Source of the DNA: Pseudomonadota bacterium | Lineage (GTDB): Bacteria; Pseudomonadota; Alphaproteobacteria; Rhizobiales; JAKPQE01 | Direction of reading: 5' to 3' | Length of the DNA stretch: 64,000 bases | Assembly (NCBI GenBank): GCA_029572955.1 | Contig: JAKPQE010000034.1 | Coordinates: 52,968 to 116,967, forward strand | In this document: piece by piece, positions 47,097 to 56,510 of the stretch | Position numbering within the stretch: the stretch's first letter is position 1 | Layout of the letters: every line of letters starts with the position of its first letter | Position numbers and translations under genes: made by a program | The notes under the pieces: generated by a model | What the model was told of the DNA's origin: nothing | Databases searched by the model: none | The model's input: the letters and a program-made list of their open reading frames with translations, nothing else

Positions 47097-47112
47097 GGTA
47101 CCAGCGGGTACC
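47097..47112. promoter_or_regulatory. TetR operator, copy 2
   Basis: GGTACC-AGCG-GGTACC has the same two half-sites and spacing as copy 1. The centres are 37 bp apart, and it lies 28 bp before the FAD-gene start. Two such repeats in a 113-bp gap are unlikely by chance in this GC-rich sequence. Confidence 0.65.
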
Positions 47113-47139
47113 GGTTTGGCTCGATCGTGGAGAAACGCG

Positions 47140-49236
47140 ATGCGCACCTTCCTCGGAGTGAAGCTCGGCTTTCTGCCCTTCATCCTGTTTCTCGTCCTCA
47201 TCCATCCGTTCGGCGTCACGCTTGCCGCCACCATCGCGCTGGTGCTCGCCCTCGGCGCCCTCGCCTGGCGCCTCGAGGCCGGCGACCTGAAGCTGATGGA
47301 GCTGCCGCTCACCGTGCTGTTCGCCCTGGCGCTCGCCGGCGGCCTTGCCGGCATCGGCGACGCCGACGCCTGGAGCGTCGCGACCTATGCGACGCTCGGC
47401 GTCACCGGCCTCGTCTCGGTTCTGGTCCGCCGGCCCTGGACCTCCGACTATTCCCGCGCCGCCTTCGCCGCCGAGGCCGACACCCCGGTCTTCTTCTGGG
47501 TCAACGCCGTGCTCTCCGGTCTTTGGGGCGTCATCTTCATCTACCTCGCCGCTGCGGTGATCCTGCATCTTCCAGGCATCCTCACCGCCGCCATCATGGT
47601 CGCCGGCATTCTCGCCTCGATCTTCGGCCCGCGCCTCCTGATGCCGCTCTTTGCCCCGATGATGATCGCCAGGCCGCGCTACGACTGGCCCGCGCCGGCC
47701 ATTCTCGGCGGCGACCGCGACGCCGAGGTCGACGTCGCCATCGTCGGCGCCGGCATCGGCGGCCTCACCGCCGCCGCGCTCCTCGCCGCGGCCGGCGCCC
47801 GCGTCGCCGTCGCCGAATCGCACGTCGTCGCCGGCGGCTTCTGCCATTCCTGGCTGCGCAAGGAGCGCCACGAGGGCCGCCCGCTCGTCTTCCGCTTCGA
47901 TGCCGGCGTGCACGACATTTCCGGCGTGCGCGAGGGCGGACCCGTGACCTCCGTCCTCGAACGGGTCGGCGCCGAGCCGCTCGACTGGCTGCGCCTCGAC
48001 CAGCGCTTCCATATCGCCGGCCGCATCGTCGACGTGCCGCGCTCGGCCGACGACTATGTCGCCCTGCTCTCGCGCGAGTTTCCCGGCAGCGCCGCCGGCC
48101 TTGCCGCCCTCTTTGCCGACATCCGCGCCATCTTCGACGGCATGTACGCCATGGCACCGGCAAACACCGGCATCCCGGGCCAGCCGACCACGGTCGAAGC
48201 CCTTCTCGCCTTCCCGAAGGCCCATCCGCTGACCGTGCGCTGGATGCCCCGGCCGTTCGCCGAGCTGGTGCGCAGCCACATCGCCGACGAGGATTGCATC
48301 CGCCTGCTCTTCGGCCTCTCGGGCTACATCACCGACGATCCCGCGAAGCTGACCGTCGCCGCCATGGCGCCGCTCTTCGGCTACGTCTTCTTCGGCGGCT
48401 ACTATCCGCGCGGCGGTTCCGGCCGCCTCGCCGATGTCCTTGCCGATGCCGTGACCGCCCATGGCGGCGAGGTCCTGCTGAAGGCCCCGGTCTCGCGCAT
48501 CCTCGTCGAGAATGGTGCCGCCCGCGGCCTGCGTCTCGCCAATGGCCGCGAGATCCGCGCCGGTGCGGTGATCTCCAACGCCGATATCCGGAAGACCTTC
48601 CTCGACCTCGTCGGCCGCGACCGCCTGCCCGGCGCCTTCGGCCGCGAGATCGACGCCCTCCGCCCGTCCTGCTCGGCCTTCGCCGTCCATCTCGGCCTGA
48701 AGGAAATGCCGGACGCCCCGCCGATCGTCCACATCTCGACCGGCGCCGGTCATTGCGGCGCCGTCATGACCTCGAAGGTCGATCCGTCCGCCGCCCCGGA
48801 AGGCTACGGCACCATGGAGCTGCTGCGCATCGTCTCCAACGACGAAGCCTCGGGCTGGTTCGCCGGCGAGGATCGCAGCGCCATCGAGACGACCCGGCGC
48901 AGCAACGCCTATATCGCCCGCAAGCGGGAAGAGGGCGACCGGCTGATCGCCACCGCCGCCGCGGTCTTTCCCGGCCTCGAAGAGGCGATCGTCCACCGCA
49001 GCGAAGCGAGCCCGATCACTTTTGCCCGCTACGAGCTGACCAGCGCCGGCGCCATCTACGGCCTTTCCGGTCTCGGCGGCTTCGAGGCCAAGAGCCCGGT
49101 TCCCGGCCTCGTCGTCGCCGGCTCGGCGACCCATGGCGCCGGTATCGAGGCGGTCGTCATCTCCGGCGCCCGTGCCGCCGAGGCGCTCGTGCCGGGCATC
49201 CTCGCGACGCGACCGCCGCAAGCCGCCGCCGCCTGA
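47140..49236 (+). CDS. Membrane domain fused to a CrtI/retinol-saturase-like FAD oxidoreductase
   Basis: The 698-aa protein begins with five or six membrane segments (about 8-180). The FAD domain then opens with DVAIVGAGIGGLTAAALLAA near residue 200 and continues with GGFCHSW, an HDISG segment and GGYYPRGGSGRLADVLADAV. It closes with GSATHGAGIEAVVISG. These are features of the phytoene desaturase, carotenoid isomerase and retinol saturase superfamily. GGAG lies 8-10 bp before ATG 47140. No carotenoid genes adjoin, so the substrate is unknown; a hydrophobic or membrane-dissolved one is plausible from the fused membrane domain. Confidence 0.78.
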   Translation: MRTFLGVKLGFLPFILFLVLIHPFGVTLAATIALVLALGALAWRLEAGDLKLMELPLTVLFALALAGGLAGIGDADAWSVATYATLGVTGLVSVLVRRPWTSDYSRAAFAAEADTPVFFWVNAVLSGLWGVIFIYLAAAVILHLPGILTAAIMVAGILASIFGPRLLMPLFAPMMIARPRYDWPAPAILGGDRDAEVDVAIVGAGIGGLTAAALLAAAGARVAVAESHVVAGGFCHSWLRKERHEGRPLVFRFDAGVHDISGVREGGPVTSVLERVGAEPLDWLRLDQRFHIAGRIVDVPRSADDYVALLSREFPGSAAGLAALFADIRAIFDGMYAMAPANTGIPGQPTTVEALLAFPKAHPLTVRWMPRPFAELVRSHIADEDCIRLLFGLSGYITDDPAKLTVAAMAPLFGYVFFGGYYPRGGSGRLADVLADAVTAHGGEVLLKAPVSRILVENGAARGLRLANGREIRAGAVISNADIRKTFLDLVGRDRLPGAFGREIDALRPSCSAFAVHLGLKEMPDAPPIVHISTGAGHCGAVMTSKVDPSAAPEGYGTMELLRIVSNDEASGWFAGEDRSAIETTRRSNAYIARKREEGDRLIATAAAVFPGLEEAIVHRSEASPITFARYELTSAGAIYGLSGLGGFEAKSPVPGLVVAGSATHGAGIEAVVISGARAAEALVPGILATRPPQAAAA

Positions 49237-49251
49237 TCACCGCGCCACCGG

Positions 49252-49674
49252 CTACCATTTCTCGGCGAGGATCTCGTCGCGCTTGCGCCGGTATTCCGCC
49301 TCGCTGACAAGGCCATCGCGATGGAGGCCTTCGAGTTTGCGCAGCCGCTCGTCGAAATCCGGCGATGCGTCCGTGCTCCGATCGATCGTCTCGGAAATCT
49401 GGAAAAGCGCACCCGGCGAGGTCTTCGGGCGGGTCGCAAGGACGCGGCCATAGAAGACGATGATGGCGAGGCAAGCGACCACCCAGATCACCGCGAAGCC
49501 GGCCTGCAACAGCTGGAGGCCATCCTCGCCGGCCGGCGTCTCGCCGAAGACGACGATGAAGAAGCCGATCCCGAAGACGAGGAAAAGCGCCGCGACGATC
49601 ATCGCCGCGACCGCCGCCCCGGCGGTGAGACCGCCGGGGGCAACCTCGAGCACGCGCCGTCGGTCCTGTTGCAT
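49252..49674 (-). CDS. Two-TM protein with C-terminal SHOCT domain
   Basis: The 140-aa protein has two hydrophobic segments (about 20-45 and 58-80). The short C-terminal region FDERLRKLEGLHRDGLVSEAEYRRKRDEIL matches the SHOCT oligomerisation motif (in pieces: LRKLEGLHRDGLVSEAEYRR). ATG at 49674 is chosen because GGAGAGG lies 4 bp upstream. It is convergent with the FAD gene (15-bp gap). Role unknown. Confidence 0.78.
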   Translation of the reverse strand: MQQDRRRVLEVAPGGLTAGAAVAAMIVAALFLVFGIGFFIVVFGETPAGEDGLQLLQAGFAVIWVVACLAIIVFYGRVLATRPKTSPGALFQISETIDRSTDASPDFDERLRKLEGLHRDGLVSEAEYRRKRDEILAEKW

Positions 49675-49934
49675 CGCACCTCTCCTCATGCGTTGCCGGC
49701 GATCATAGACCCCGGCCGCACCCCTCGCCAGCACGGCGCGCCGGCCGCAGCGGCCTGCCTCCACTTTAGCGTTGTGACAAAACCGTCAAACGGCGAATGT
49801 ATTCAGCATGCGAAGCTGGACCGTGATCGCCCCCGGGCGGGGCGAGGTCGCAACAGGATGCGCGTCAACCGGAAGCGATTTTCCGGAGGCGGGCGGCGGC
49901 GCTACAACGGGACCGGCCACACGAGGGGAGTGTC

Positions 49935-51014
49935 ATGAAGACCGCTAACGTTTCCAAGGGACTGCTTGCCGCGCTCGTCGCCATCGGGCTCGGCGTCACT
50001 GCCGCCAGTGCCGAAACCCTGCGCCTCATCACCTGGGGCGGCTATGCGCCCGACGACGTCGTCGCCGACTTCACCAAGGAGACCGGCATCACCGTCGAGG
50101 TGACCCTGTCCAACAACGAGGAAATGATCTCCAAGCTGCGCGCCACCGGCGGTGCCGGCTTCGACCTCGCCCAGCCGAGCCAGGACCGCATCCTCGGCCC
50201 GCAGATCGAATACGGCATCTACAAGCCGCTCGACTTGGCCAAGATCGACGCCGGCCAGTTCATCGCCTCGATGCTCGAGGCGACCAAGGCCAACACCACC
50301 GTCGAGGGCGAGGTCTACGGCGTGCCGCACGTCTGGGGCACCGACGGCCTCGTCGTCAACCGCGCCGCCGCGGCCGACGTCAAGGACTACACCGACCTCT
50401 GCGACCCAGCCTATGCCGGCAAGGTCTCCTATCGCCTGAAGCGGCCGACCCTCATTGCCTTCGCCTTCGCCATGGGCATGCAACCCTTCGAGAAGTACAA
50501 GAACATCGACGCCTACGAGGCGCTGCTCGGCGAGGTCGAGAAGAAGCTCGTCGCGTGCAAGGGCAACGTGAAGGCCTATTGGGAAGGCGCCGACGCGCTG
50601 ATGAACATGGTCCGCTCCGGCGAGGTCGTCGCGGCGATGGCCTGGGACACCGGCGGCTGGAAGCTCAACAACGACATGCCGGACGTCACCTTCGTCGCGC
50701 CGAAGTCGGGCGCCCTCGGCTGGATCGACACCTTCGCCATTCCCGCCAAGGGCAAGGCGGACGATGCCGCCTACAAGTGGATCAACTACGTCATGCGGCC
50801 CGAGATCGCCGCCCGCATCACGGCGGCGGCCGGCAATTTCACCGCCTCGAAGGGCGCCGACCAGAAGATCGAAGGCAAGCTGAAGGAACAGTATGCCGAG
50901 AGCTTCCCGCCGGAGGCCGTCGACAACATCAAGTGGTATCCGCCGGTGCCGGCCGGGCTCGAGGAACTCGAGGGCAAGGTGCTTGACCGCGTCAAGGCGG
51001 CGAGCGGAAACTGA
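49935..51014 (+). CDS. Polyamine-type ABC transporter substrate-binding protein
   Basis: The 359-aa protein has a signal peptide ending ASA (about 25) and the PotD/PotF-like opening LRLITWGGYAPDDVV. GVPHVWGTDGLVVN, AYWEGADALMNMVRSGEV and AMAWDTGG follow. ATG lies after GAGGGGAGTG. The family binds spermidine, putrescine or other linear cations, and some members bind small acids; ligand residues cannot be decided by eye. It is followed by a stem-loop and the ATPase and two permease genes. Confidence 0.85.
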   Translation: MKTANVSKGLLAALVAIGLGVTAASAETLRLITWGGYAPDDVVADFTKETGITVEVTLSNNEEMISKLRATGGAGFDLAQPSQDRILGPQIEYGIYKPLDLAKIDAGQFIASMLEATKANTTVEGEVYGVPHVWGTDGLVVNRAAAADVKDYTDLCDPAYAGKVSYRLKRPTLIAFAFAMGMQPFEKYKNIDAYEALLGEVEKKLVACKGNVKAYWEGADALMNMVRSGEVVAAMAWDTGGWKLNNDMPDVTFVAPKSGALGWIDTFAIPAKGKADDAAYKWINYVMRPEIAARITAAAGNFTASKGADQKIEGKLKEQYAESFPPEAVDNIKWYPPVPAGLEELEGKVLDRVKAASGN

Positions 51015-51021
51015 GGTCGTA

Positions 51022-51052
51022 GCGGAGTCGGGCCCTCGGGCCCCGGCTCCGC
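51022..51052 (+). other. Intercistronic stem-loop after the polyamine-type binding protein
   Basis: GCGGAG...CTCCGC closes a GC-rich hairpin whose inner arms TCGGGCCC and GGGCCCCGG also pair with one bulge. It is 8 bp after the stop codon and 59 bp before the ATPase gene. No U-tract. Confidence 0.55.
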
Positions 51053-51110
51053 CCCGCCCGCTCCACGGGAAAGCACCCGCTTTCCCGGCCCTCGCGAACC
51101 CGCCGGTCAG

Positions 51111-52217
51111 ATGCCGTCCGCCAACCGTTCAGATCTCGAGATCCGCAGCCTCACCAAGCGGTTCGCGGACTTCGTCGCCGTCGACGACGTGTCTTTCACC
51201 GTCCCCGACGGCTCGTTCTTCTCGATCCTCGGCCCCTCCGGCTGCGGCAAGACCACGCTGATGCGCATGATCGCCGGCTTCCTCAGAGAGGACAGCGGCG
51301 ACATCTTCGTCGCCGGCCGCTCGATCGCCGGCCTCGCGCCGAACCATCGCCCGGTCAGCATGATCTTCCAGCACCTGGCGCTCTTTCCGATGATGTCGGT
51401 CGGCGAGAACATCGCCTACGGCCTGAAGCGCCGTCGCGTGGCCAAGGCCGAGATCGCCGCCCGCGTCACCACGATGCTCGACCGCGTCGGCCTGCCGGGC
51501 GCCGCCGACAAGCGCATCGACCAGCTTTCCGGCGGCCAGAAGCAGCGCGTCGCCATCGCCCGCTCGCTGGTGCTCGAGCCCGATCTGCTGCTGCTCGACG
51601 AGCCGCTCGGCGCCCTCGACCTGAAGCTGCGCGAGCACATGAAGGTCGAGCTGAAGGAACTGCAGGCCGAGATCGGCACCACCTTCGTCTACATCACCCA
51701 CGACCAGTCCGAGGCCCTCGTCATGTCCGACAAGGTCGCGGTGATGAATGCCGGCCGCTTCGAGCAGATCGGCACGCCGCGCGAACTCTACTACGAGCCC
51801 GCGACCGCCTTCGTCGCCGGCTTCGTCGGCAATTCCAACGGCTGGTCGGGCACCGTCGAGACCATCGCCGACGGCACCGCCCGCATCGTCACCGACACCG
51901 GCCTCGGCCTTGCCGCGACCGCCATGGGACCGCTCGCCGCCGGCGCCGCCGTGCGCGTCTTCGTGCGTCCCGAGGCGATCCACCTCGCCCTCGACGAGGA
52001 CGAGGTCGCCGGCCTCGACAATCGTTTCACCGGCCGCGTCGAGCGCGTGCTCTTCGATGGCGCCAATTCGAGCGTCCTCGTCGCCAATCCCGGCTGGGCC
52101 GAGCCGGTCACCGTGCTCCTGCCGCAGACGAGCCGTTTCCGCGGCCTCGATGCCGGGACGCAGGTCCGTCTCGGCTGGGACGCGGGCCAGGCCAAGTGCT
52201 TCGGAGCACGGTCGTGA
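51111..52217 (+). CDS. Polyamine-type ABC transporter ATPase
   Basis: The 368-aa ATPase has Walker A GPSGCGKTT (about 42-50), signature LSGGQKQ, Walker B LLLLDEP, LGALDLKLREHM after it and the H-loop YITHDQSEAL. A C-terminal TOBE-type regulatory region (about 275-365) is typical of PotA. Its stop overlaps the GTG of the first permease (GTGA). Confidence 0.9.
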   Translation: MPSANRSDLEIRSLTKRFADFVAVDDVSFTVPDGSFFSILGPSGCGKTTLMRMIAGFLREDSGDIFVAGRSIAGLAPNHRPVSMIFQHLALFPMMSVGENIAYGLKRRRVAKAEIAARVTTMLDRVGLPGAADKRIDQLSGGQKQRVAIARSLVLEPDLLLLDEPLGALDLKLREHMKVELKELQAEIGTTFVYITHDQSEALVMSDKVAVMNAGRFEQIGTPRELYYEPATAFVAGFVGNSNGWSGTVETIADGTARIVTDTGLGLAATAMGPLAAGAAVRVFVRPEAIHLALDEDEVAGLDNRFTGRVERVLFDGANSSVLVANPGWAEPVTVLLPQTSRFRGLDAGTQVRLGWDAGQAKCFGARS

Positions 52218-53074
52218 GGAGCGAAGGCCGCCTCGCCCTCTGGCTCCTCCTCTCGCCCGCCCTCCTGTGGCTGACGCTGCTCATCGTCCTGCCCCATGTC
52301 GACATGGTGATCCTGGCGCTCTCCGAGCGCGTGCGCCCGCGCGTCTACGAGTTCGGCTTCGGCAATTTCGCGGAATTCTTCAAGGAGCCGCTCTACTGGC
52401 ACACCTTCGGGCGGACCGTGGCGTTCTCGCTGCTGGCGACGCTGGCGACCTTCCTCGTCGCCTTCCCGACCGCCTACTACATCGCCAAGCTGATGCGCGG
52501 CCGGGCCAAGTCCCTCGCCTTCATCGCCTGCCTCCTGCCGTTCTGGGTGTCCGAGCTGGTGCGCACCCTCGGCTGGATCATCCTGCTGCGCGAGACCGGC
52601 GTCGTCTCGACGCTGCTCCTCGACCTCGGCATCACCGGCGGCCGCGTCGAGTTCCTCTACAACGACGCCGCGATCCTCGTCGGCCTCGTCTATTCCTCGC
52701 TCCTGTTCATGGTGGTGCCGCTCGTCACCAGCCTCGACACCCTCGACGATTCGATGATCGAGGCGGGCTACGACCTCGGCGGCAACGGCTTCGACGTCTT
52801 GCGCGAGATCGTCGTCCCGCACGCCGTGCCGGGCATCCTCTCCGGCTCGATCGTCGTCTTCATGCTGACGCTCGGCAACTACGTCACGCCGACGCTGCTC
52901 GGCGGCAAGAATTCCCTGTGGTTCACCGAGCAGATCTACAATCAGTTCATCACCCGCTTCAACTGGCAGCTCGGTTCGGCCTTCGGCATCCTGCTGCTGG
53001 TCGCCTCCTCGGGCATCGTCTGGGCCGGGCTGAAGCTTTCCCGCCAGTCGCTCGGAACGGTGATCGGCCGATGA
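52214..53074 (+). CDS. Polyamine-type ABC transporter permease (PotB-like)
   Basis: The 286-aa permease has six membrane segments and the ATPase-contact EAA loop [20 protein letters not shown]. The GTG at 52214 is the start, overlapping the ATPase stop by 4 bp. Its own stop overlaps the second permease by ATGA. It follows the PotB pattern, including [19 protein letters not shown] in the third or fourth segment. Confidence 0.88.
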   Translation: MRSEGRLALWLLLSPALLWLTLLIVLPHVDMVILALSERVRPRVYEFGFGNFAEFFKEPLYWHTFGRTVAFSLLATLATFLVAFPTAYYIAKLMRGRAKSLAFIACLLPFWVSELVRTLGWIILLRETGVVSTLLLDLGITGGRVEFLYNDAAILVGLVYSSLLFMVVPLVTSLDTLDDSMIEAGYDLGGNGFDVLREIVVPHAVPGILSGSIVVFMLTLGNYVTPTLLGGKNSLWFTEQIYNQFITRFNWQLGSAFGILLLVASSGIVWAGLKLSRQSLGTVIGR

Positions 53075-53928
53075 TTCCCTCGATCCGTCGCTCCGCCACC
53101 GCCCGCCTCGTCTACGGCCTCTATATCGCGGCCTTCTTCGTCTACCTGTTCGCGCCGCTCGTCGTCGTCGCGGTCTTTGCCTTCAACGACTCGCGCTTCC
53201 CCTCGCCGCCCTGGCAGGGCTTCACCCTCGACTGGTTCGTCGGCGACGAGCCCGGCCGGCTCGGCCTCTTCCACGACCCGGCGCTGCTGCGCTCGATCGG
53301 CGTCAGCCTGAAGGTCGCCTTCTTCGTGACCCTCCTCTCGGTCTCGGCCGGCACCGCCAACGCCTTCCTGCTCGAGCGCGGCCGCTTCCCCGGCAAGGGC
53401 GTTCTCTACGTCATGATGCTCTGGCCGCTGGTCATCCCCGGCGTCATCCTCGGCATCTCGATCCTCCTCTTCTCCAGCAACCTCGCCAATTTCATCGACG
53501 ACCGTTACGGCATCGAGGTCGGCTTCCTGCGGCCCGGCATTTCCCTCGTCGTCCTCGGCCAGTTCGCCTTCATCACCTCGATCACCACGACCATCGTCCT
53601 GTCGCGCCTCAAGAAGTTCGATTTCTCGCTGGAGGAGGCGGCCCTCAATCTCGGCGCCACCAGGGCCGAGGCGCTCGCCACCGTCACCCTGCCGTTCCTC
53701 AAGCCGGCGATCCTCGGGGCGGCGATCGTCGCGCTCCTGATGTCGTTCGAGAATTTCAACACGACGCTGATGCTGGTCGGCTCGGAAAGCCCGCTGACCA
53801 TCCACATGTACGGCATGATGCGCGAGGGCACGACGCCGGTCGTCAACGCCGTCTCGCTGCTGCTGATCCTCGGCTCCGGCCTCCTTGCCGCCCTTGCCGC
53901 CATCGCCGCCAGCGACCGGACCCGCTGA
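53071..53928 (+). CDS. Polyamine-type ABC transporter permease (PotC-like)
   Basis: The 285-aa permease has six membrane segments. [19 protein letters not shown] follows the first helix, as in PotC/PotI. The coupling loop is [21 protein letters not shown], and the final segment ends in AASDRTR. It forms the heteromeric channel with the gene before it. The transporter operon ends here; no strong terminator is visible before the rplU promoter. Confidence 0.88.
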   Translation: MIPSIRRSATARLVYGLYIAAFFVYLFAPLVVVAVFAFNDSRFPSPPWQGFTLDWFVGDEPGRLGLFHDPALLRSIGVSLKVAFFVTLLSVSAGTANAFLLERGRFPGKGVLYVMMLWPLVIPGVILGISILLFSSNLANFIDDRYGIEVGFLRPGISLVVLGQFAFITSITTTIVLSRLKKFDFSLEEAALNLGATRAEALATVTLPFLKPAILGAAIVALLMSFENFNTTLMLVGSESPLTIHMYGMMREGTTPVVNAVSLLLILGSGLLAALAAIAASDRTR

Positions 53929-53955
53929 TTCCCGCAGAGACGGCGCGGGTTCGCG

Positions 53956-53983
53956 TTGACTTCGCCGAATTCGCCCGTATATT
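53956..53983 (+). promoter_or_regulatory. Promoter of rplU
   Basis: TTGACT (53956-53961) and TATATT (53978-53983) are 16 bp apart, a near-consensus housekeeping promoter. Predicted start is near 53990, leaving a leader of about 150 nt. Confidence 0.75.
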
Positions 53984-54000
53984 GCGCGCCCGAACCTATT

Positions 54001-54025
54001 GCGCGGTGGCTCTCTGCGACCGCGC
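54001..54025 (+). promoter_or_regulatory. Stem-loop in the rplU leader
   Basis: GCGCGGT (54001-54007) pairs perfectly with ACCGCGC (54019-54025) around an 11-nt loop, just after the predicted transcription start. It could be a 5'-stabilising hairpin or part of ribosomal-protein autoregulation. Confidence 0.45.
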
Positions 54026-54143
54026 ACAATGCGCTGTCCGAGGCCTGTCGCCGAGTTCCCATGTGGAGCGAGGCAACGCAAAGATCGCGGAAATCTGTCC
54101 GCGGCGCCGAAGGATGCGGAACGCGAGAAAGAAGGACCAGAGA

Positions 54144-54845
54144 ATGTTCGCAGTCATCAAGACTGGCGGCAAACAGTATCGCGTCGCAGCCGACGACGTG
54201 ATCTCCGTCGAGAAGCTCGCCGGCGAAGCCGGTGACACCGTCGAATTTGCCAACGTGCTGATGGTCGGCGGTGACGCCGGCATCGAGGTCGGCAGCCCCA
54301 CTGTCGAGGGCGCCACGGTCGCCGCCGAAGTCGTCGAGCAGACCAAGAACCGCACGGTCATCGTCTTCAAGAAGCGCCGCCGCCACAATTCGCGTCGTCG
54401 CAACGGCCATCGCCAGCTGCAGACCGTCGTCCGGATCACCGAGATCCTGACCGGCGGCGCCAAGCCGAAGAAGGCTGCCAAGAAGGCCGCCGACAAGCCG
54501 GCCAAGGCCGAGGTCGCCGCGGCTGCCGCCGCCACAACCGCTGCCGCTCCGGTCGCCCTTGCCGCCGTCGGCGGTGCTGCCGCTGCCATCGACGACAGCA
54601 ACCTGTCGCTGATCTCCGGCGTTGGCCCGACCATCGAGAAGAAGCTGCGCGCCGCCGGCATCACCAGCTGGTCGCAGATCGCGGCCTGGACCGAGGAAGA
54701 CATCGCCCGCGTCGACGAAGAGCTCGCTCTGCGTGGCCGCGCCACCCGCGAGGAATGGGTCGAGCAGGCCAAGGAGCTGCTGGACGGCAAGCCGCCGCGC
54801 GCCAAGGCCGACCGGGCCGAGCAGGCCTCCGGCGTGGACAAGTGA
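54144..54845 (+). CDS. rplU: 50S ribosomal protein L21 with C-terminal helix-hairpin-helix domain
   Basis: Residues 1-103 of the 233-aa protein are ordinary L21: [27 protein letters not shown] and the GHRQLQT end. After a Lys/Ala linker (107-148), residues about 150-213 form a second domain with [16 protein letters not shown] as a helix-hairpin-helix core. The same module is, from memory, found at the C-terminus of NuoE in Rhizobiales. Typical L21 is about 103 aa. ATG at 54144 follows AAGGACCAGAGA. rpmA follows 26 bp later. Confidence 0.95.
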   Translation: MFAVIKTGGKQYRVAADDVISVEKLAGEAGDTVEFANVLMVGGDAGIEVGSPTVEGATVAAEVVEQTKNRTVIVFKKRRRHNSRRRNGHRQLQTVVRITEILTGGAKPKKAAKKAADKPAKAEVAAAAAATTAAAPVALAAVGGAAAAIDDSNLSLISGVGPTIEKKLRAAGITSWSQIAAWTEEDIARVDEELALRGRATREEWVEQAKELLDGKPPRAKADRAEQASGVDK

Positions 54846-54871
54846 CAAGCGACTGACGAGGAGAAAGAGCC

Positions 54872-55138
54872 ATGGCACACAAAAAAGCAGGCGGCTCGTC
54901 GCGCAACGGTCGCGATACCGCGGGTCGGCGCCTCGGCGTCAAGAAGTTCGGTGGTGAGTCGGTGATCGCCGGCAACATCATCATCCGCCAGCGTGGCACC
55001 AAGTGGCACCCGGGCGTGAACGTCGGCATGGGCAAGGATCACACCCTGTTCGCCCTGACCGATGGCCGCGTCGAGTTCCGCGCCCGCGCCAACGGCCGCA
55101 TCTACGTTTCGGTCGAGACCGCTGCCGCTGCCGAGTAA
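54872..55138 (+). CDS. rpmA: 50S ribosomal protein L27
   Basis: The 88-aa L27 opens [15 protein letters not shown] and has [22 protein letters not shown]. Its N-terminus reaches the peptidyl-transferase centre. GAGGAGAAAG precedes the start. Its place after rplU is nearly universal in bacteria. Confidence 0.98.
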   Translation: MAHKKAGGSSRNGRDTAGRRLGVKKFGGESVIAGNIIIRQRGTKWHPGVNVGMGKDHTLFALTDGRVEFRARANGRIYVSVETAAAAE

Positions 55139-55221
55139 GGCGGACGCGACCGACATGAGGCTGAAGCCCGCCCGCGCGAGCAGCGCCGGATGACCGGGCA
55201 AAACGAACTGGAGACGACACG

Positions 55222-55407
55222 ATGGCTGTGCCCAAGAGAAAGACGTCGCCGATGAAGCGCGGTTTCCGCCGCTCCGCCGACGCGCTGAAGGCCCCGACCT
55301 ATATCGAGGACAAGGAGTCGGGCGAGCTTCGCCGTCCGCACCACATCGACCTCAAGACGGGCATGTATCGCGGCAAGAAGGTCCTCGAGCCGAAGAGCGA
55401 GTTCTGA
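55222..55407 (+). CDS. rpmF: 50S ribosomal protein L32
   Basis: The 61-aa protein [20 protein letters not shown], with KDSGE-like [18 protein letters not shown], is L32 of the alphaproteobacterial type. It lacks the CxxC zinc motifs of some bacterial L32. It lies 83 bp after rpmA, followed by a terminator. Confidence 0.96.
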   Translation: MAVPKRKTSPMKRGFRRSADALKAPTYIEDKESGELRRPHHIDLKTGMYRGKKVLEPKSEF

Positions 55408-55472
55408 GAACTCGATCCGGCGAGCGGTCCCGCACGCGCAGGGGCGCTTTGCGCCCCGCTCGACGACAAACG

Positions 55473-55498
55473 AAAGGCCGGCTTCGCGCCGGCCTTTT
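55473..55498 (+). terminator. Rho-independent terminator after rpmF
   Basis: GGCCGGC and GCCGGCC pair around TTCGC, with AAA/TTT extending the stem, followed by TTTT. A second hairpin GGGGCGC-TTT-GCGCCCC (55441-55457) precedes it. Confidence 0.85.
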
Positions 55499-55658
55499 CG
55501 CATTTCCGGGAAAGACATCGCCCTGACCGGACGCCGCACGTTCGCGGCGCGGCATCACGCTCGCCCGCTCGACCGCCCGTGCGGCCCTCGACCGTGCGGA
55601 CGCCCGCGCCGCGCGACGGCCCATCGGGTCGTCGCGGCGCGCTGCGCTCAACCGTTGC

Positions 55659-56243
55659 TCACGCCTTCTTGTCGCCGGCGAGCTGGTCGATCTTCTTCTG
55701 CATGTCGGCGAGCTGGCGCTTCAGCGCGTCGAGCTCGTTGCCGCTCTCGGCCCGCGGCGGCGTCGCCGCAGCCGGCTGCTCGGCGCCCCGCCCGCCCCCG
55801 AACGGCAGGAACATGCGCATCGCCCGCTCGAACACCTCGGTGTTCCGGCGCACCTGGTCTTCCATCGCCTCGAACGGATTGCCGCCGAAGGCCTGGGACA
55901 TCTGCTCGCGCAGCTTGCCCTGGTCCCGCGTCAGGGAATCGATCGAGAACTCGAGGTAGCTCGGAACGAGGTTCTGCATCGAATCCCCGTAGAACCGGAT
56001 GAGCTGCCTGAGGAAGGTGATCGGCAGGAGGTTTTGCCCCTTGTTCTCCTGCTCGAAAATGATCTGGGTGAGCACCGAACGGGTGATGTCCTCGCCGGAT
56101 TTGGCGTCGAAGACGACGAAATCCTCCTCGCTCTTGACCATCGTCCCGAGGTCTTCGAGCGTCACATAGGTGCTCGTGCCCGTGTTGTAGAGTCGCCGGT
56201 TGGCGTATTTCTTGATGACGGTCGGCTCGTTCGTCTTGGCCAT
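55659..56243 (-). CDS. phaR: Polyhydroxyalkanoate synthesis repressor PhaR
   Basis: The 194-aa repressor has the PHB/PHA accumulation-regulator DNA-binding domain [24 protein letters not shown], read in pieces as [17 protein letters not shown], then the two PHB-binding domains ([21 protein letters not shown]). It represses phasin and PHB genes and binds PHB granules. The C-terminal part is Gln/Leu-rich coiled coil. It is divergent from phaA. Confidence 0.93.
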   Translation of the reverse strand: MAKTNEPTVIKKYANRRLYNTGTSTYVTLEDLGTMVKSEEDFVVFDAKSGEDITRSVLTQIIFEQENKGQNLLPITFLRQLIRFYGDSMQNLVPSYLEFSIDSLTRDQGKLREQMSQAFGGNPFEAMEDQVRRNTEVFERAMRMFLPFGGGRGAEQPAAATPPRAESGNELDALKRQLADMQKKIDQLAGDKKA

Positions 56244-56402
56244 GCGGTCGACGTTCCCTCTCGTTCTGGCTCTTTCCGCCCTTGGCGGCGACCATATGCG
56301 AGATTAGGGCGTTTGCGGAAGCCCTGCCACAGCTTTATCGTCGCGCATCGTTACCCGACTGACTGTCTATCTCGTGCACTCGCTTCTATTGCGAAAGCCG
56401 AA

Positions 56403-56431
56403 TTGACAGCAGCCCCGCCACAGTCTTCATT
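56403..56431 (+). promoter_or_regulatory. Candidate phaA promoter
   Basis: TTGACA (56403-56408) is a perfect -35 element. The -10 TTCATT (56426-56431) at 17 bp is weak, so this may need an activator or be incidental. Confidence 0.35.
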
Positions 56432-56510
56432 CGGCCCCGAGAATATCGATCGGCAGGCGCCCCGTCGTGCCCCGCGGGGATTGCCCGGCTATTCACCGGA
56501 GGAAGCATTC

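Noticed and set aside
46957..49221. A 754-codon minus-strand frame over the FAD-fusion gene
   Set aside because: The plus-strand FAD motifs are clear; the reverse frame is low complexity.
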